Shown here one piece after another: positions 6,857 to 14,244 of a stretch of DNA of 18,156 nt. The stretch's first letter is position 1. Every line of letters starts with the position of its first letter. Below the pieces are notes generated by a model. That model had not been told where the DNA came from, did not search any database, and was given only the letters and a program-made list of their open reading frames with translations. This DNA comes from CAG-390 sp051867815 (GTDB lineage Bacteria > Bacillota > Clostridia > Oscillospirales > CAG-272). Where the stretch lies: NCBI GenBank assembly GCA_051867815.1, contig JBJDZD010000026.1:1-18156 (forward strand), in the 5' to 3' direction. Position numbers and translations under genes: made by a program.

Positions 6857-8923
6857 TCAGATATCGAGGTTGGTTGCATATTTCGCGTTCTTTTCGATAA
6901 ATTCGCGGCGCGGCTCGACCTTGTCACCCATTAAGAGTGAGAAGGTCTGGTCGCAGATCATGGCGTCCTCCATGGTCACGCGCAAGAGAATGCGGCTGTC
7001 GGGATCCATGGTAGTCGCCCAAAGCTCATCCGCATTCATCTCACCAAGACCCTTGAAGCGTCCGGTTTCAATGCCCGAAACGTCACCTATTTCGGCAAGA
7101 ACCTCGTCCCGCTCCTCATCGGAGTAAACGTATTTGACGAAACCGCCTTTTCCGCGCTTGCTTATCTTGTATAGCGGCGGCTGGGCGAGATAAATGTGTC
7201 CTTCCTCGATAAGCTTCGGCATATTGCGGAACAGGAAGGTCAAAAGCAGAATTCGGATGTGTGAGCCGTCAACGTCGGCATCGGCCATAAGGATTATCTT
7301 TCCGTAGCGGAGCTTGGTGATATCAAAGTCCTCGCCTATACCGCATCCGAGAGCCTGTACGATCGGGATGACGGAAATGCTCGAATAAACCTTATCGAGC
7401 CTACTCTTCTCAACGTTGAGTATCTTGCCGCGCAGGGGGAGGATGGCTTGGAATTTCGGGTCTCTGCCGCCCTTTGCGGAGCCTCCTGCCGAGTCTCCCT
7501 CAACGAGATATATCTCTGCAAGAGAGGCGTCACGCACCTGGCAGTCCGCGAGTTTGCCGGGCAAAGTCGAGCCTTCAAGCAAGCCTTTGCGGCGCGTCAT
7601 TTCGCGCGCCTTGCGTGCCGCCTCGCGCGCACGGGATGCGGCAAGAGCCTTGTCGAGTATTGCGCGACCGACGGTGGGGTTTTCCTCAAGGAATTCGGTC
7701 AGTCGGGCGGTAACGGTACTGTCAACGAGCGCGCGGATCTCGGAGTTACCGAGCTTTGCCTTGGTCTGGCTTTCAAACTGTGCATTCTGGAGCTTAACGG
7801 AAATTATCGCGCAGATTCCCTCGCGGACGTCCTCACCCGAAAGAGCCTTGTCGGAGTCCTTGAGAATGCCGTTTTTACGCGCGTAGTCGTTTAGCACGCG
7901 CGTAAGTGCCGCCTTGAAGCCGGTCTCGTGCGTACCGCCCTCAACGGTGTTCATATTGTTTGCAAAGGTAAGTATTGTCTCGGTATACGAGGTGTTGTAC
8001 TGCATCGCGACCTCGGCTTGGCTCGTGCCTTTTTCGCCGCGCATGTAAATAACGTTTTCGTGAACGAGGTCGGTGTGCTTTTGCTCGTTGAGGAACGATA
8101 CGAAATTGCGTATGCCGCCTTCAAACATCAGGTCGCTCTCGCGGCGATCGTCCGCGCCTCCGCGCGTATCAATCAGCTTGATGCGGATTCCGGCATTGAG
8201 GAAGGCTTGCTCACGCATACGGGTAAGAAGCATTTCATAATCGAAAACGGTAGTCTCGAAGATCTCGCCGTCCGGCTTGAAGGTTACGGTTACGCCGTGC
8301 TTCTTCTCTCCCTCACCGACGGGACCGTGGCAGGCAAAGGGGCGGTCGACCGCACCGTGGACGAAACGCTCGGAATACTTGATGCCGTCAACGACGTCAA
8401 CGACCTCAAGCCATTCGGAAAGGGCGTTGACGACGGAAGCGCCGACGCCGTGCAGACCGCCTGCGATCTTATAGCCCTCGCCGCCGAACTTACCGCCGGC
8501 GTGAAGAATGGTATAAACGACCTCAAGCGTGGGTATACCCTGCGTGGGGTGAATACCTGCCGGGATTCCGCGGCCGTTATCCTCAACCGTTATGCTGTTA
8601 TCGGGGTTTACGGTGACGATTATGAGGTCGCAATGACCTGCAAGCGCCTCGTCGATGGAGTTATCCACTATCTCGTTTACAAGGTGATGCAGACCGCGTG
8701 AGGAGGTGGTACCGATATACATGCCGGGGCGCTTACGGACCGCCTCAAGTCCCTCGAGGACCTGGATCTGGCTTTCGGTGTAAGCGGCGTCAACGACGGT
8801 GGAAAGCTCCGAGCCTTCCGGGTCAAGCTCGATAAGCTCCGCATCGGGGATCACTTCTTCCTCCGACTCGGAAAGCTCCGTTTCATCAATTTGTTCGGAT
8901 TTTAATTGTTTTTCGTCAATCAT
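6857..8923 (-). CDS. gyrB: DNA gyrase subunit B
   Basis: ATPase subunit of DNA gyrase, 688 aa. The ATG at 8923 is preceded by AAGGA at about 9 nt spacing. The GHKL ATP site shows EIVDNSIDEALAG, with Glu84 as catalytic base and Asn88 binding Mg, then GRGIP and the lid GGLHGVGASVVNALS. The transducer domain follows. The TOPRIM domain has EGDSAGGSAKGGRD, PLRGKILNVEKSR and the acidic pair in DADVDGSH. The tail GRFKGLGEMNADELWATTMD is the usual GyrB C-terminal signature. There is no E. coli-type large insertion in the C-terminal part. The first roughly 45 residues are an acidic extension rich in Glu and Asp, ahead of the core that begins near SQIQVLEGLEAVRKRPGMY. It lies 43 nt downstream of remB and 3 nt upstream of the sugar kinase. 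Confidence 0.98.
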   Translation of the reverse strand: MIDEKQLKSEQIDETELSESEEEVIPDAELIELDPEGSELSTVVDAAYTESQIQVLEGLEAVRKRPGMYIGTTSSRGLHHLVNEIVDNSIDEALAGHCDLIIVTVNPDNSITVEDNGRGIPAGIHPTQGIPTLEVVYTILHAGGKFGGEGYKIAGGLHGVGASVVNALSEWLEVVDVVDGIKYSERFVHGAVDRPFACHGPVGEGEKKHGVTVTFKPDGEIFETTVFDYEMLLTRMREQAFLNAGIRIKLIDTRGGADDRRESDLMFEGGIRNFVSFLNEQKHTDLVHENVIYMRGEKGTSQAEVAMQYNTSYTETILTFANNMNTVEGGTHETGFKAALTRVLNDYARKNGILKDSDKALSGEDVREGICAIISVKLQNAQFESQTKAKLGNSEIRALVDSTVTARLTEFLEENPTVGRAILDKALAASRAREAARKAREMTRRKGLLEGSTLPGKLADCQVRDASLAEIYLVEGDSAGGSAKGGRDPKFQAILPLRGKILNVEKSRLDKVYSSISVIPIVQALGCGIGEDFDITKLRYGKIILMADADVDGSHIRILLLTFLFRNMPKLIEEGHIYLAQPPLYKISKRGKGGFVKYVYSDEERDEVLAEIGDVSGIETGRFKGLGEMNADELWATTMDPDSRILLRVTMEDAMICDQTFSLLMGDKVEPRREFIEKNAKYATNLDI

Positions 8924-8966
8924 TTTTATTATTCCTTTCGGATAACTCCGGTGTTATCGTTTTTTA

Positions 8967-9230
8967 TCACAGCGACTGCGGGTCTCTCAGCCTGCCGAGA
9001 AGCGAGGATGCGGATAGCATCGAAAAGCATATCCGATACCCGTCCTTCGTTCTGTAAAGCACGAAGGATTTCGGAATATCGTCCCCCGCCGTTTCAACCT
9101 CGTGCCGCTTTTGCGCCGCGGAGAGGTATTTTTTCGTTAACGTAGAATTGAGCGTCGCATTGTCGGTATCAAAAATACCGATAATGTCGCGCGTGCGTAT
9201 GTTTTTGTTGTTCCCGACGTGTAGATACAT
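8967..9230 (-). CDS. remB: RemB/YaaB-like DUF370 protein
   Basis: Small protein (87 aa) of the DUF370 family, which includes the Bacillus subtilis RemA DNA-binding matrix regulator and its paralogue RemB (YaaB). The start reads MYLHVGNNKNIRTRDIIGIFD, matching the family pattern of a short beta strand followed by DIIGIFD. Position is the best support: in Bacillota yaaB commonly lies between recF and gyrB, as here (21 nt after recF, 43 nt before gyrB). The ribosome binding site is weak (AGAGTG). The function of RemB itself is poorly known, so a role in matrix or osmolyte gene regulation is borrowed from RemA and is only inference here. Confidence 0.85.
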   Translation of the reverse strand: MYLHVGNNKNIRTRDIIGIFDTDNATLNSTLTKKYLSAAQKRHEVETAGDDIPKSFVLYRTKDGYRICFSMLSASSLLGRLRDPQSL

Positions 9231-9251
9231 TATATCACTCTGATATTTTCG

Positions 9252-10373
9252 TTACTGACAGATTTCTGTCGCATAAGTGCCTTTTTTGACCTCGATCACG
9301 TTGACCGCGGCACTTTCAAGGTCAACGTCCGAGCATGCCGTCATTATGACCTGACCGCGCTTCATGCGCTCGCAGAGATACGAGCGGCGCTCCGAGTCAA
9401 GCTCGGAAAATACGTCGTCAAGCAAAAGGACGGGAGCCTCGCCGGTATTTGAAGCCGAAATTGCCGCTTCGGATAGCTTAAGTCCGAGTGCCAACGAGCG
9501 CTGTTGCCCCTGTGAGGCGAAATTTCGGGCGTTTTTGCCGTCGAGCCGTATTATAAGGTCATCTTTGTGTATGCCCCAAAGCGTCGCTCCGGCGCAGATC
9601 TCGCGGTCGTGGGCAGACATCAGCTGTGAAAAGTAAAGCTCCTGCATGCGCTTTTGGTCGGCAGATTCCTCGGGCTTTATCCTGAATGAAAAATCGTATT
9701 CAAGACTCGGCGTTTCTCTTCCGCCCGTCATTTCGTCAAAGCAGACTTTCAGCTCGCGCTCTGCAGCTTCTATATATCGCAGTCGCTGTTTGGTTATGCT
9801 CGCCGCTTCGACGGCAAGCTGGTGTGACCAGAATTCAATGGTCGCGTCAAAGCTCTTGCGGTCGCGCTCCGCGTTCTTTATGAGCTTGTTTCGCTGCATC
9901 AGGATGTGATTGTAACGCTGCAGCGAGCGCAAATACATTGGGCGCAGCTGACTTATGGCGACGTCAAGATAAAACCGCCGCATCGAAGGACCCTCTTTTA
10001 TGATATTGAGGTGTTCGGGGCAGAAAATGACGGCACGGAAAAGCCCGATTATCTCGCTCATTCGCGAGATCTTCATGCCGTTCTGCTCTATCTTGCGCGC
10101 CGCATCCTTTGAAAAATCGATCGTCAGGTTTCGCTCGCGTACCCTGTCCTCAAAATCAAGGGAAAGACACGCCGTTTTTTTATCAAATGCGATGAATTCC
10201 GCATCCTTTGCACCGCGGAAGGACTTTCCCAGCGAAAAATAACAGATTGCTTCAAGCAGATTGGTCTTACCCTGCGCATTTGCGCCGAAGAGAAGATTGA
10301 TACCGTCCGAAAATTTCACCTCGGCGCACTCAATATTCCGAAAATCCTTGGCACAAATTCTATTTACTTTCAT
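9252..10373 (-). CDS. recF: DNA replication and repair protein RecF
   Basis: SMC/ABC-type ATPase (373 aa) that binds at single-strand gap junctions and, with RecO and RecR, loads RecA during gap repair and fork restart. Walker A is GANAQGKT at residues 30-37, the ABC signature is SQGQQRSLALGLKLSEA, and Walker B is VLLLDDVFSELD. The length is typical for the family. The ATG directly follows the dnaN stop (TGAATG, no gap), with only a weak GAAG ribosome binding site, so translation is probably coupled to dnaN. The small S4-domain gene yaaA (rlbA), often found between dnaN and recF in Bacillota, is absent. Confidence 0.97.
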   Translation of the reverse strand: MKVNRICAKDFRNIECAEVKFSDGINLLFGANAQGKTNLLEAICYFSLGKSFRGAKDAEFIAFDKKTACLSLDFEDRVRERNLTIDFSKDAARKIEQNGMKISRMSEIIGLFRAVIFCPEHLNIIKEGPSMRRFYLDVAISQLRPMYLRSLQRYNHILMQRNKLIKNAERDRKSFDATIEFWSHQLAVEAASITKQRLRYIEAAERELKVCFDEMTGGRETPSLEYDFSFRIKPEESADQKRMQELYFSQLMSAHDREICAGATLWGIHKDDLIIRLDGKNARNFASQGQQRSLALGLKLSEAAISASNTGEAPVLLLDDVFSELDSERRSYLCERMKRGQVIMTACSDVDLESAAVNVIEVKKGTYATEICQ

Positions 10374-11528
10374 TCAGTGCTTCGTTTTAATGGGAAGCAG
10401 GAAGAATACTTCGTCCGAGCCTTCTTCAAGATCAAGAGGAATGATGTTGATGCTTGAAAATGCGGAACTCATCTCAATGCGAACTTTTTCGCAGTCGCAG
10501 GCGCGAACGGCATCAATGAGGTACTTATTGTTGAAAGAAATCAGCAGGTCGTCGCCCTCATGCTCGATCTCGATCTCTTCGTATGACGAGCCGGCGCTGG
10601 AATTTGCCATGATCTTCAGCACGTTGCCCTCCGGATTGAAGCGCAGGGGGGTGCGGTTGCTTCCTATGATGCGTTCCTCCGTAACTATTGCGGCACGCTC
10701 AAGCGCACCGAGAAGCCTGTTGCGGTCAACGGTGATGAATATCTTATGCGTTTTCAGGATGATACGGTCGTAATCAATATACTCGCCCTCGATAAGACGG
10801 GTATAGAAGGTCATGTTTTCAAAATAGCAGATGAGGAATTTGCGGTTGAGGTGCATCATTACCTTGTCGTCCTCACCGTCGGGGAGCATACGGTAAAGCT
10901 CTGAAACGGTCTTTGCCGGAACGACGTAGGAATATCTGACCTGCATGCCCTCGTCGGAGCGGTTGATTATATCAGCCTTTGCGGTGCATTTTGCCATTTT
11001 GAAGCCGTCGCAGGCAACCACCATTATCTTATCTGACTCAACGCGGAAATAAGCGCCGTTGAGTATGTAGCGCTGGTCGTTGACACCCATTGCGAAGCTT
11101 ACCTTGGCAATCATCTTCTTAAGAAGGGAGCAGGAGATCTCGTATCTCATTGCCTGATTGTTGATTGCAGGAATTGCAGGGAAGCCGTCGGGATTGAGGG
11201 CTGCCATCTTTTGAGTTGAGCGGCCGGACTTGAGTGTGGTTTCGAGCTTTTGGTTTACGGTGATCTCAACCTCATCGCCGTCCATTACCTTAAGCATCTG
11301 GAAAAGCTTATTTGCATGGATGGCGTAGACACCCGTTTCGAGGACGGTAGCCTCACATTTAACTCTGACAGCCTTTTCAAGGTCGAAGGTGGTGAGAACG
11401 ACCTCGCCGGGCGCGGAGGCGTCAACGTGTATGCATTCAACCTCGGGGAACGGTCCTTTATTCGGAACTGCGCAGAGCATGGGAGCTATGGAATTAATGA
11501 GCTGTAAACGGTTGAAAATGATTTTCAT
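10374..11528 (-). CDS. dnaN: DNA polymerase III beta subunit (sliding clamp)
   Basis: The 384-aa clamp protein forms a ring dimer around DNA and tethers the replicative polymerase. The N terminus MKIIFNRLQLINSIAPMLCAV and the three-fold clamp domain repeat are recognisable, with family blocks such as RYILNGAYFRV, VVACDGFKMA and the C-terminal VFFLLPIK. The length fits the usual 365-390 aa. The ATG at 11528 has AAGGAG about 5-6 nt upstream. The gene follows the origin-like intergenic region after dnaA and is fused without spacing to recF. Confidence 0.97.
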   Translation of the reverse strand: MKIIFNRLQLINSIAPMLCAVPNKGPFPEVECIHVDASAPGEVVLTTFDLEKAVRVKCEATVLETGVYAIHANKLFQMLKVMDGDEVEITVNQKLETTLKSGRSTQKMAALNPDGFPAIPAINNQAMRYEISCSLLKKMIAKVSFAMGVNDQRYILNGAYFRVESDKIMVVACDGFKMAKCTAKADIINRSDEGMQVRYSYVVPAKTVSELYRMLPDGEDDKVMMHLNRKFLICYFENMTFYTRLIEGEYIDYDRIILKTHKIFITVDRNRLLGALERAAIVTEERIIGSNRTPLRFNPEGNVLKIMANSSAGSSYEEIEIEHEGDDLLISFNNKYLIDAVRACDCEKVRIEMSSAFSSINIIPLDLEEGSDEVFFLLPIKTKH

Positions 11529-11565
11529 TATTTATTCTCCTTTTTCGGAACTGATTCTGTGTGAC

Positions 11566-11574
11566 TGTGGAAAA
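11566..11574 (-). promoter_or_regulatory. DnaA box (one mismatch)
   Basis: The minus strand reads TTTTCCACA, one mismatch from TTATCCACA. It is the best-matching box in the window, 38 bp upstream of the dnaN start. Confidence 0.65.
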
Positions 11575-11640
11575 ATCCAACGGGATTTTGCTTTTCGCTT
11601 TCTTTACGCGCACGCTCTCTAAAAAGATAAGTAAATAAGT

Positions 11641-11689
11641 TAATAAAAACAGTAATAATAACAGTAGGGACTGTGTATATTGGGGAAAA
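11641..11689 (-). other. Basal origin unwinding element: tandem DnaA boxes, GC patch, DnaA-trio array
   Basis: Read on the minus strand, two abutting DnaA-box-like 9-mers, TTTTCCCCA (11689-11681) and ATATACACA (11680-11672), are followed by the short GTCCC patch. Nine triplets in one phase come next (11667-11641). On the plus strand the triplets are five TAA, two CAG, one AAA and one TAG, all with a central A. This box, GC-cluster, trio order and polarity is that reported for the Bacillus subtilis origin, where DnaA extends from the boxes onto single-stranded trios. Each box differs from TTATCCACA at two positions. Confidence 0.7.
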
Positions 11690-11766
11690 CTTTTCCTATC
11701 GTCTTTTTTTCCTTACGGGACAAGCATTTTACTCAATCATCCCGACGAAAAAAGTCGAAATTTGGC

Positions 11767-11775
11767 TGTGTAAAA
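11767..11775 (-). promoter_or_regulatory. DnaA-box-like site
   Basis: The minus strand reads TTTTACACA, two mismatches from TTATCCACA. It has the same orientation as the boxes of the unwinding element and lies about 80 bp from them on the dnaA side. Confidence 0.45.
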
Positions 11776-11795
11776 CCCAAGGATAAACAGTAAAG

Positions 11796-11804
11796 TTTTT
11801 CACA
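11796..11804 (+). promoter_or_regulatory. DnaA-box-like site, opposite orientation
   Basis: The plus strand reads TTTTTCACA, two mismatches from TTATCCACA, pointing towards the box at 11767-11775. Confidence 0.4.
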
Positions 11805-11859
11805 CGGAGTTATTTGAGCCGGAAAGAGGTAAAAATTGCATTTTTCCGATCTTAACAGG

Positions 11860-11883
11860 ATTTCAACAGCACGCTGTTGAAAT
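11860..11883. repeat. Perfect inverted repeat in the origin region
   Basis: Arms ATTTCAACAGC (11860-11870) and GCTGTTGAAAT (11873-11883) are separated by two bases. It starts 55 bp after the dnaA stop. On the dnaA-coding (minus) strand no T-run follows, so it is a poor terminator for dnaA. A protein-binding palindrome or a structural origin element is possible. Confidence 0.6.
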
Positions 11884-11937
11884 TTTCGGGGATAGACTTC
11901 TGTCGCCGATCATACTGCGGCGTTTTATGAAAAACAT

Positions 11938-13536
11938 TTATTCCGCCTCTCCGGTGACCTCTTTGGTTATTTCATTTAAGTCGATTTGAAGCATTGCGTT
12001 GTTTTTGAGCTTCTTTACAACGATGTCATGGGATGACATAGCCGTGGTGTGGTCGCGGTTGAAGAGCTTTCCGATGCTCGGGAAGGACATTTCCGTTATC
12101 CTTCTGATAAGATAAATGGTAATATGCCTTACCTGCGCGATCTCCTTGGAGCGGTTTTTGCCTATAAGCTCTTCCTTCGTTACGCCGTATTTTTTGCAGA
12201 CCGTTGCAAATATCTTGTCAACCGTCACGCTGACCGGCTCCTCACCGCCGAGAAGGTCGGCAATACAGCCGCGCGCGACGTCCATGGTGATATCCTGTCC
12301 GGAAAGAAAATAGATGGCACCGAGCTTCTTCATTGCACCCTCGATCTGGCGGATGTTCGAGCGCAGATTTTCCGCAAGGTAGGTAAGAACCTCCTCAGGC
12401 ATCTTAACGCCGACCTGCTCTGCCTTCTTTTTGATGATGGCAATGCGAAGCTCAAGATCCGGCGGCTGAATGTCCGCAAGCAGACCCCATTCAAATCTCG
12501 TTTTCAGCCTGTCCTCAAGCGTTTTCATATCCTTCGGAGGACGGTCCGAGGTCAGAATGATCTGCTTGTGCTCCTCGTAGAGGGCGTTGAAGGTGTGGAA
12601 GAATTCCTCTTGTGTAGACGTCTTTCCGGCGATGAACTGAATATCGTCGATCAAAAGCACGTCGCAGGAGCGGTATTTGTTTCTGAATTCCGCAGTCATT
12701 TGGGAGGCAAGCGCCTCAATGAATTGCGTGGTGAAATCCTCGCCTTTTATGTAAATTATCTTTGCCTGCGGCTTGCGGCGCTTGATCTCATTCGTGACCG
12801 CATAAAGCAGGTGGGTCTTGCCGAGACCGCTCGGGCCGTAAATAAACAGGGGATTGTAATTCATCGCAGGGCTTGCGGCAACCGCCGTGCAGGCGGCGTG
12901 CGCGAATTTATTGGAGCTTCCGACGATGAAGTTGTCAAAGGTGTATTCAAAATTGTATGGGGGAATGGTGGAGCCTATGGAACCCGACGAACCTGCCTCC
13001 GGATCTTCCTTTGCTTCACGGTCGGCGGCCATTTCGTCGCGGAAACGCTTGACTATCGCCATGTGCCTTTCGTTCTTCATCCTCTCGATGCGAGCCTCGC
13101 GCTCTTCGGGCGTTTCGTTTTCGTATTCCGCGCTCTTTGTACGGAAAAGCTCCGCCTCAAAGCCGTCGCCGTCGCCCGGCTCGGGTAGGATCGGGTCGGG
13201 CATGATTATCTCACCCGGCTCATCCTCGCCCTCGTAGTGAAAGCCGGTTCCGCCTTCGGAGGGATCGAAAAACTCATCCTCGTTGTCGCAAATCAGCTCA
13301 ACCCTCGCGCGAAAGCCGAGCCGAGTCTCGAATTCATCCTCTATCTTGCCGATGAATTTTTGCTTGATCTGATCGTATTTGAATTCCGATTCTACGGAAA
13401 AGGTCAGCACGTCGTCCTTAAATGATATCAGCTTCATATTACCGAACCAAAGCTCGACCGCCGAGGGCTTCATGCTCTCTAAAAAAGCGTCCTTGACCTC
13501 ATCCCATACGGCATTAAGACTATCCAGATATGCCAT
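11938..13536 (-). CDS. dnaA: Chromosomal replication initiator DnaA
   Basis: AAA+ initiator that binds DnaA boxes and opens oriC, 532 aa. The ATG at 13536 is chosen because GAGGT lies about 8 nt upstream and MAYLDSLNAVWDEVKDAFLE is a normal domain I start; an upstream in-frame extension to 13611 would include the -10 box. Domain I spans about 1-95. An unusually long acidic then charged domain II lies between about 95 and 195. Domain III has Walker A GPSGLGKT (234-241), Walker B LLIDDIQF and FNALYEEHKQIILTSDRPP. Domain IV has the helix-turn-helix signature SIGKLFNRDHTTAMSS. The usual length is about 450 aa; the excess sits in domain II. dnaN follows after the 409-bp origin region. Confidence 0.97.
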   Translation of the reverse strand: MAYLDSLNAVWDEVKDAFLESMKPSAVELWFGNMKLISFKDDVLTFSVESEFKYDQIKQKFIGKIEDEFETRLGFRARVELICDNEDEFFDPSEGGTGFHYEGEDEPGEIIMPDPILPEPGDGDGFEAELFRTKSAEYENETPEEREARIERMKNERHMAIVKRFRDEMAADREAKEDPEAGSSGSIGSTIPPYNFEYTFDNFIVGSSNKFAHAACTAVAASPAMNYNPLFIYGPSGLGKTHLLYAVTNEIKRRKPQAKIIYIKGEDFTTQFIEALASQMTAEFRNKYRSCDVLLIDDIQFIAGKTSTQEEFFHTFNALYEEHKQIILTSDRPPKDMKTLEDRLKTRFEWGLLADIQPPDLELRIAIIKKKAEQVGVKMPEEVLTYLAENLRSNIRQIEGAMKKLGAIYFLSGQDITMDVARGCIADLLGGEEPVSVTVDKIFATVCKKYGVTKEELIGKNRSKEIAQVRHITIYLIRRITEMSFPSIGKLFNRDHTTAMSSHDIVVKKLKNNAMLQIDLNEITKEVTGEAE

Positions 13537-13569
13537 TTTTATAACCTCAATGTAAAATTGTCGTTGTGC

Positions 13570-13632
13570 AAATATATATAATATTATACCATATAATAAT
13601 AAAATATTCAATTATATTATATATTATTAACA
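13570..13632. other. Very AT-rich tract upstream of dnaA
   Basis: A stretch of about 60 bp is almost purely A/T, containing the dnaA promoter. It could ease DNA opening, but no recognisable DnaA boxes lie next to it. A second origin lobe upstream of dnaA is therefore not supported beyond base composition. Confidence 0.5.
13583..13611 (-). promoter_or_regulatory. Sigma-A-type dnaA promoter with extended -10
   Basis: On the minus strand, TTGAAT (13611-13606), a 17-bp spacer and TATAAT (13588-13583) preceded by TGG, giving an extended -10. The predicted start lies about 40 nt upstream of the dnaA ATG at 13536. Confidence 0.85.
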
Positions 13633-13647
13633 GAAAAATTACAAATG

Positions 13648-13684
13648 AAAAAGCATCACAACGCAAAATTCTTGCGTTGTGATG
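13648..13684 (-). terminator. Intrinsic terminator of the lipoprotein operon
   Basis: Perfect 13-bp arms CATCACAACGCAA (13654-13666) and TTGCGTTGTGATG (13672-13684) flank a 5-nt loop. On the minus strand they are followed by GCTTTTTC. It lies 6 nt after the stop of the lipoprotein gene and upstream of the dnaA promoter, isolating dnaA from read-through. Confidence 0.9.
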
Positions 13685-13690
13685 ACGTGA

Positions 13691-14188
13691 TCAAAATTGA
13701 ATATTGAGCTTGTTGGTTACCTCGGCGGTTATGGTAAAGGTGCCGTTTTGTATGCGAACGGTAAATTTTCCTTTGACCCAGACGCCGTGTGTGGTAGAGC
13801 ATTCGCTTTCCTTGAAGCCCATTTTCGTGAGAGTGGTGCTCCAGGCATTAACGGATGAGGCGCAGGTGAGGCCGTTCATGATAATGACCTTTGGGTCGGT
13901 GACCTTTATCCGAGTTACGAACGAGCCGCCGCTCGCGTAATCGGGATACGCAGTGATGAGGTATGTGACGAATGCCTCGTCGTCCGCACAATAGCCGCGG
14001 CCGTAGTATTCGTCCGCACCGAACCAATCCGGAATAGATTCGTAGTCTGAAAAATCGACCTCTCCGACGTTCTCCGTTATCCAAAATTCAAGAGATGTAC
14101 CCTCCGGCTTGCTTTCTATTCCGCTTTGCGAGCCGCAGGAGGACAGCAGAAGCACGAAAATTAAAACGCAGATAATAATTTTTTTCAT
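13691..14188 (-). CDS. Putative lipoprotein of unknown function
   Basis: A 165-aa protein with no function I recognise. The start at 14188 is chosen for its ribosome binding site (AAGGAGAG, about 8 nt spacing) and because it yields a proper type II signal peptide: MKKIIICV, a hydrophobic run, then lipobox LLSSC with Cys18 as the predicted lipid-anchored residue. The mature part has an acidic linker and an alpha/beta-looking region rich in Tyr and Thr, with the blocks AFVTYLITAYPDYASGGSF, VTDPKVIIMNGLTCASSVN and TKMGF. It ends in a strand-rich segment and is probably on the outer face of the membrane. The gene sits 56 nt downstream of the DUF2752 gene, probably in the same transcript, and a strong terminator follows. 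Confidence 0.8.
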   Translation of the reverse strand: MKKIIICVLIFVLLLSSCGSQSGIESKPEGTSLEFWITENVGEVDFSDYESIPDWFGADEYYGRGYCADDEAFVTYLITAYPDYASGGSFVTRIKVTDPKVIIMNGLTCASSVNAWSTTLTKMGFKESECSTTHGVWVKGKFTVRIQNGTFTITAEVTNKLNIQF

Positions 14189-14244
14189 TTCAAACTCTCC
14201 TTTCATTGATATAAGACTGAAAAAAACCGAAAAAGTTCCACGGA

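Larger units (their letters stand above)
11529..11937. other. Putative oriC region between dnaA and dnaN
   Basis: This 409-bp non-coding region between dnaA and dnaN is where Bacillota origins usually place their unwinding site. It holds five DnaA-box-like 9-mers (listed separately), a GC-rich patch, an in-phase run of nine A-centred triplets, an AT-rich tract (about 11620-11660) and a 24-bp inverted repeat (11860-11883). No open reading frame is convincing. No dnaN promoter of good consensus quality was seen. The assignment as oriC rests on gene context plus motif arrangement. Confidence 0.8.

Noticed and set aside
7928..8701. 257-aa open frame on the plus strand antisense to gyrB
   Set aside because: Same reasoning: it is fully inside gyrB on the opposite strand, with no recognisable domain.
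11860..11883. Inverted repeat as dnaA terminator
   Set aside because: There is no T-run on the minus strand after the stem; only a short TTTT follows on the plus strand.
12049..13188. 379-aa open frame on the plus strand antisense to dnaA
   Set aside because: It is a shadow of dnaA codon usage, has no ribosome binding site or family resemblance, and lies fully within a certain gene.
13537..13611. 25-residue upstream extension of dnaA
   Set aside because: The extension overlaps the -10 and -35 elements of the dnaA promoter, so it would not be transcribed from it; the internal ATG has a good ribosome binding site.
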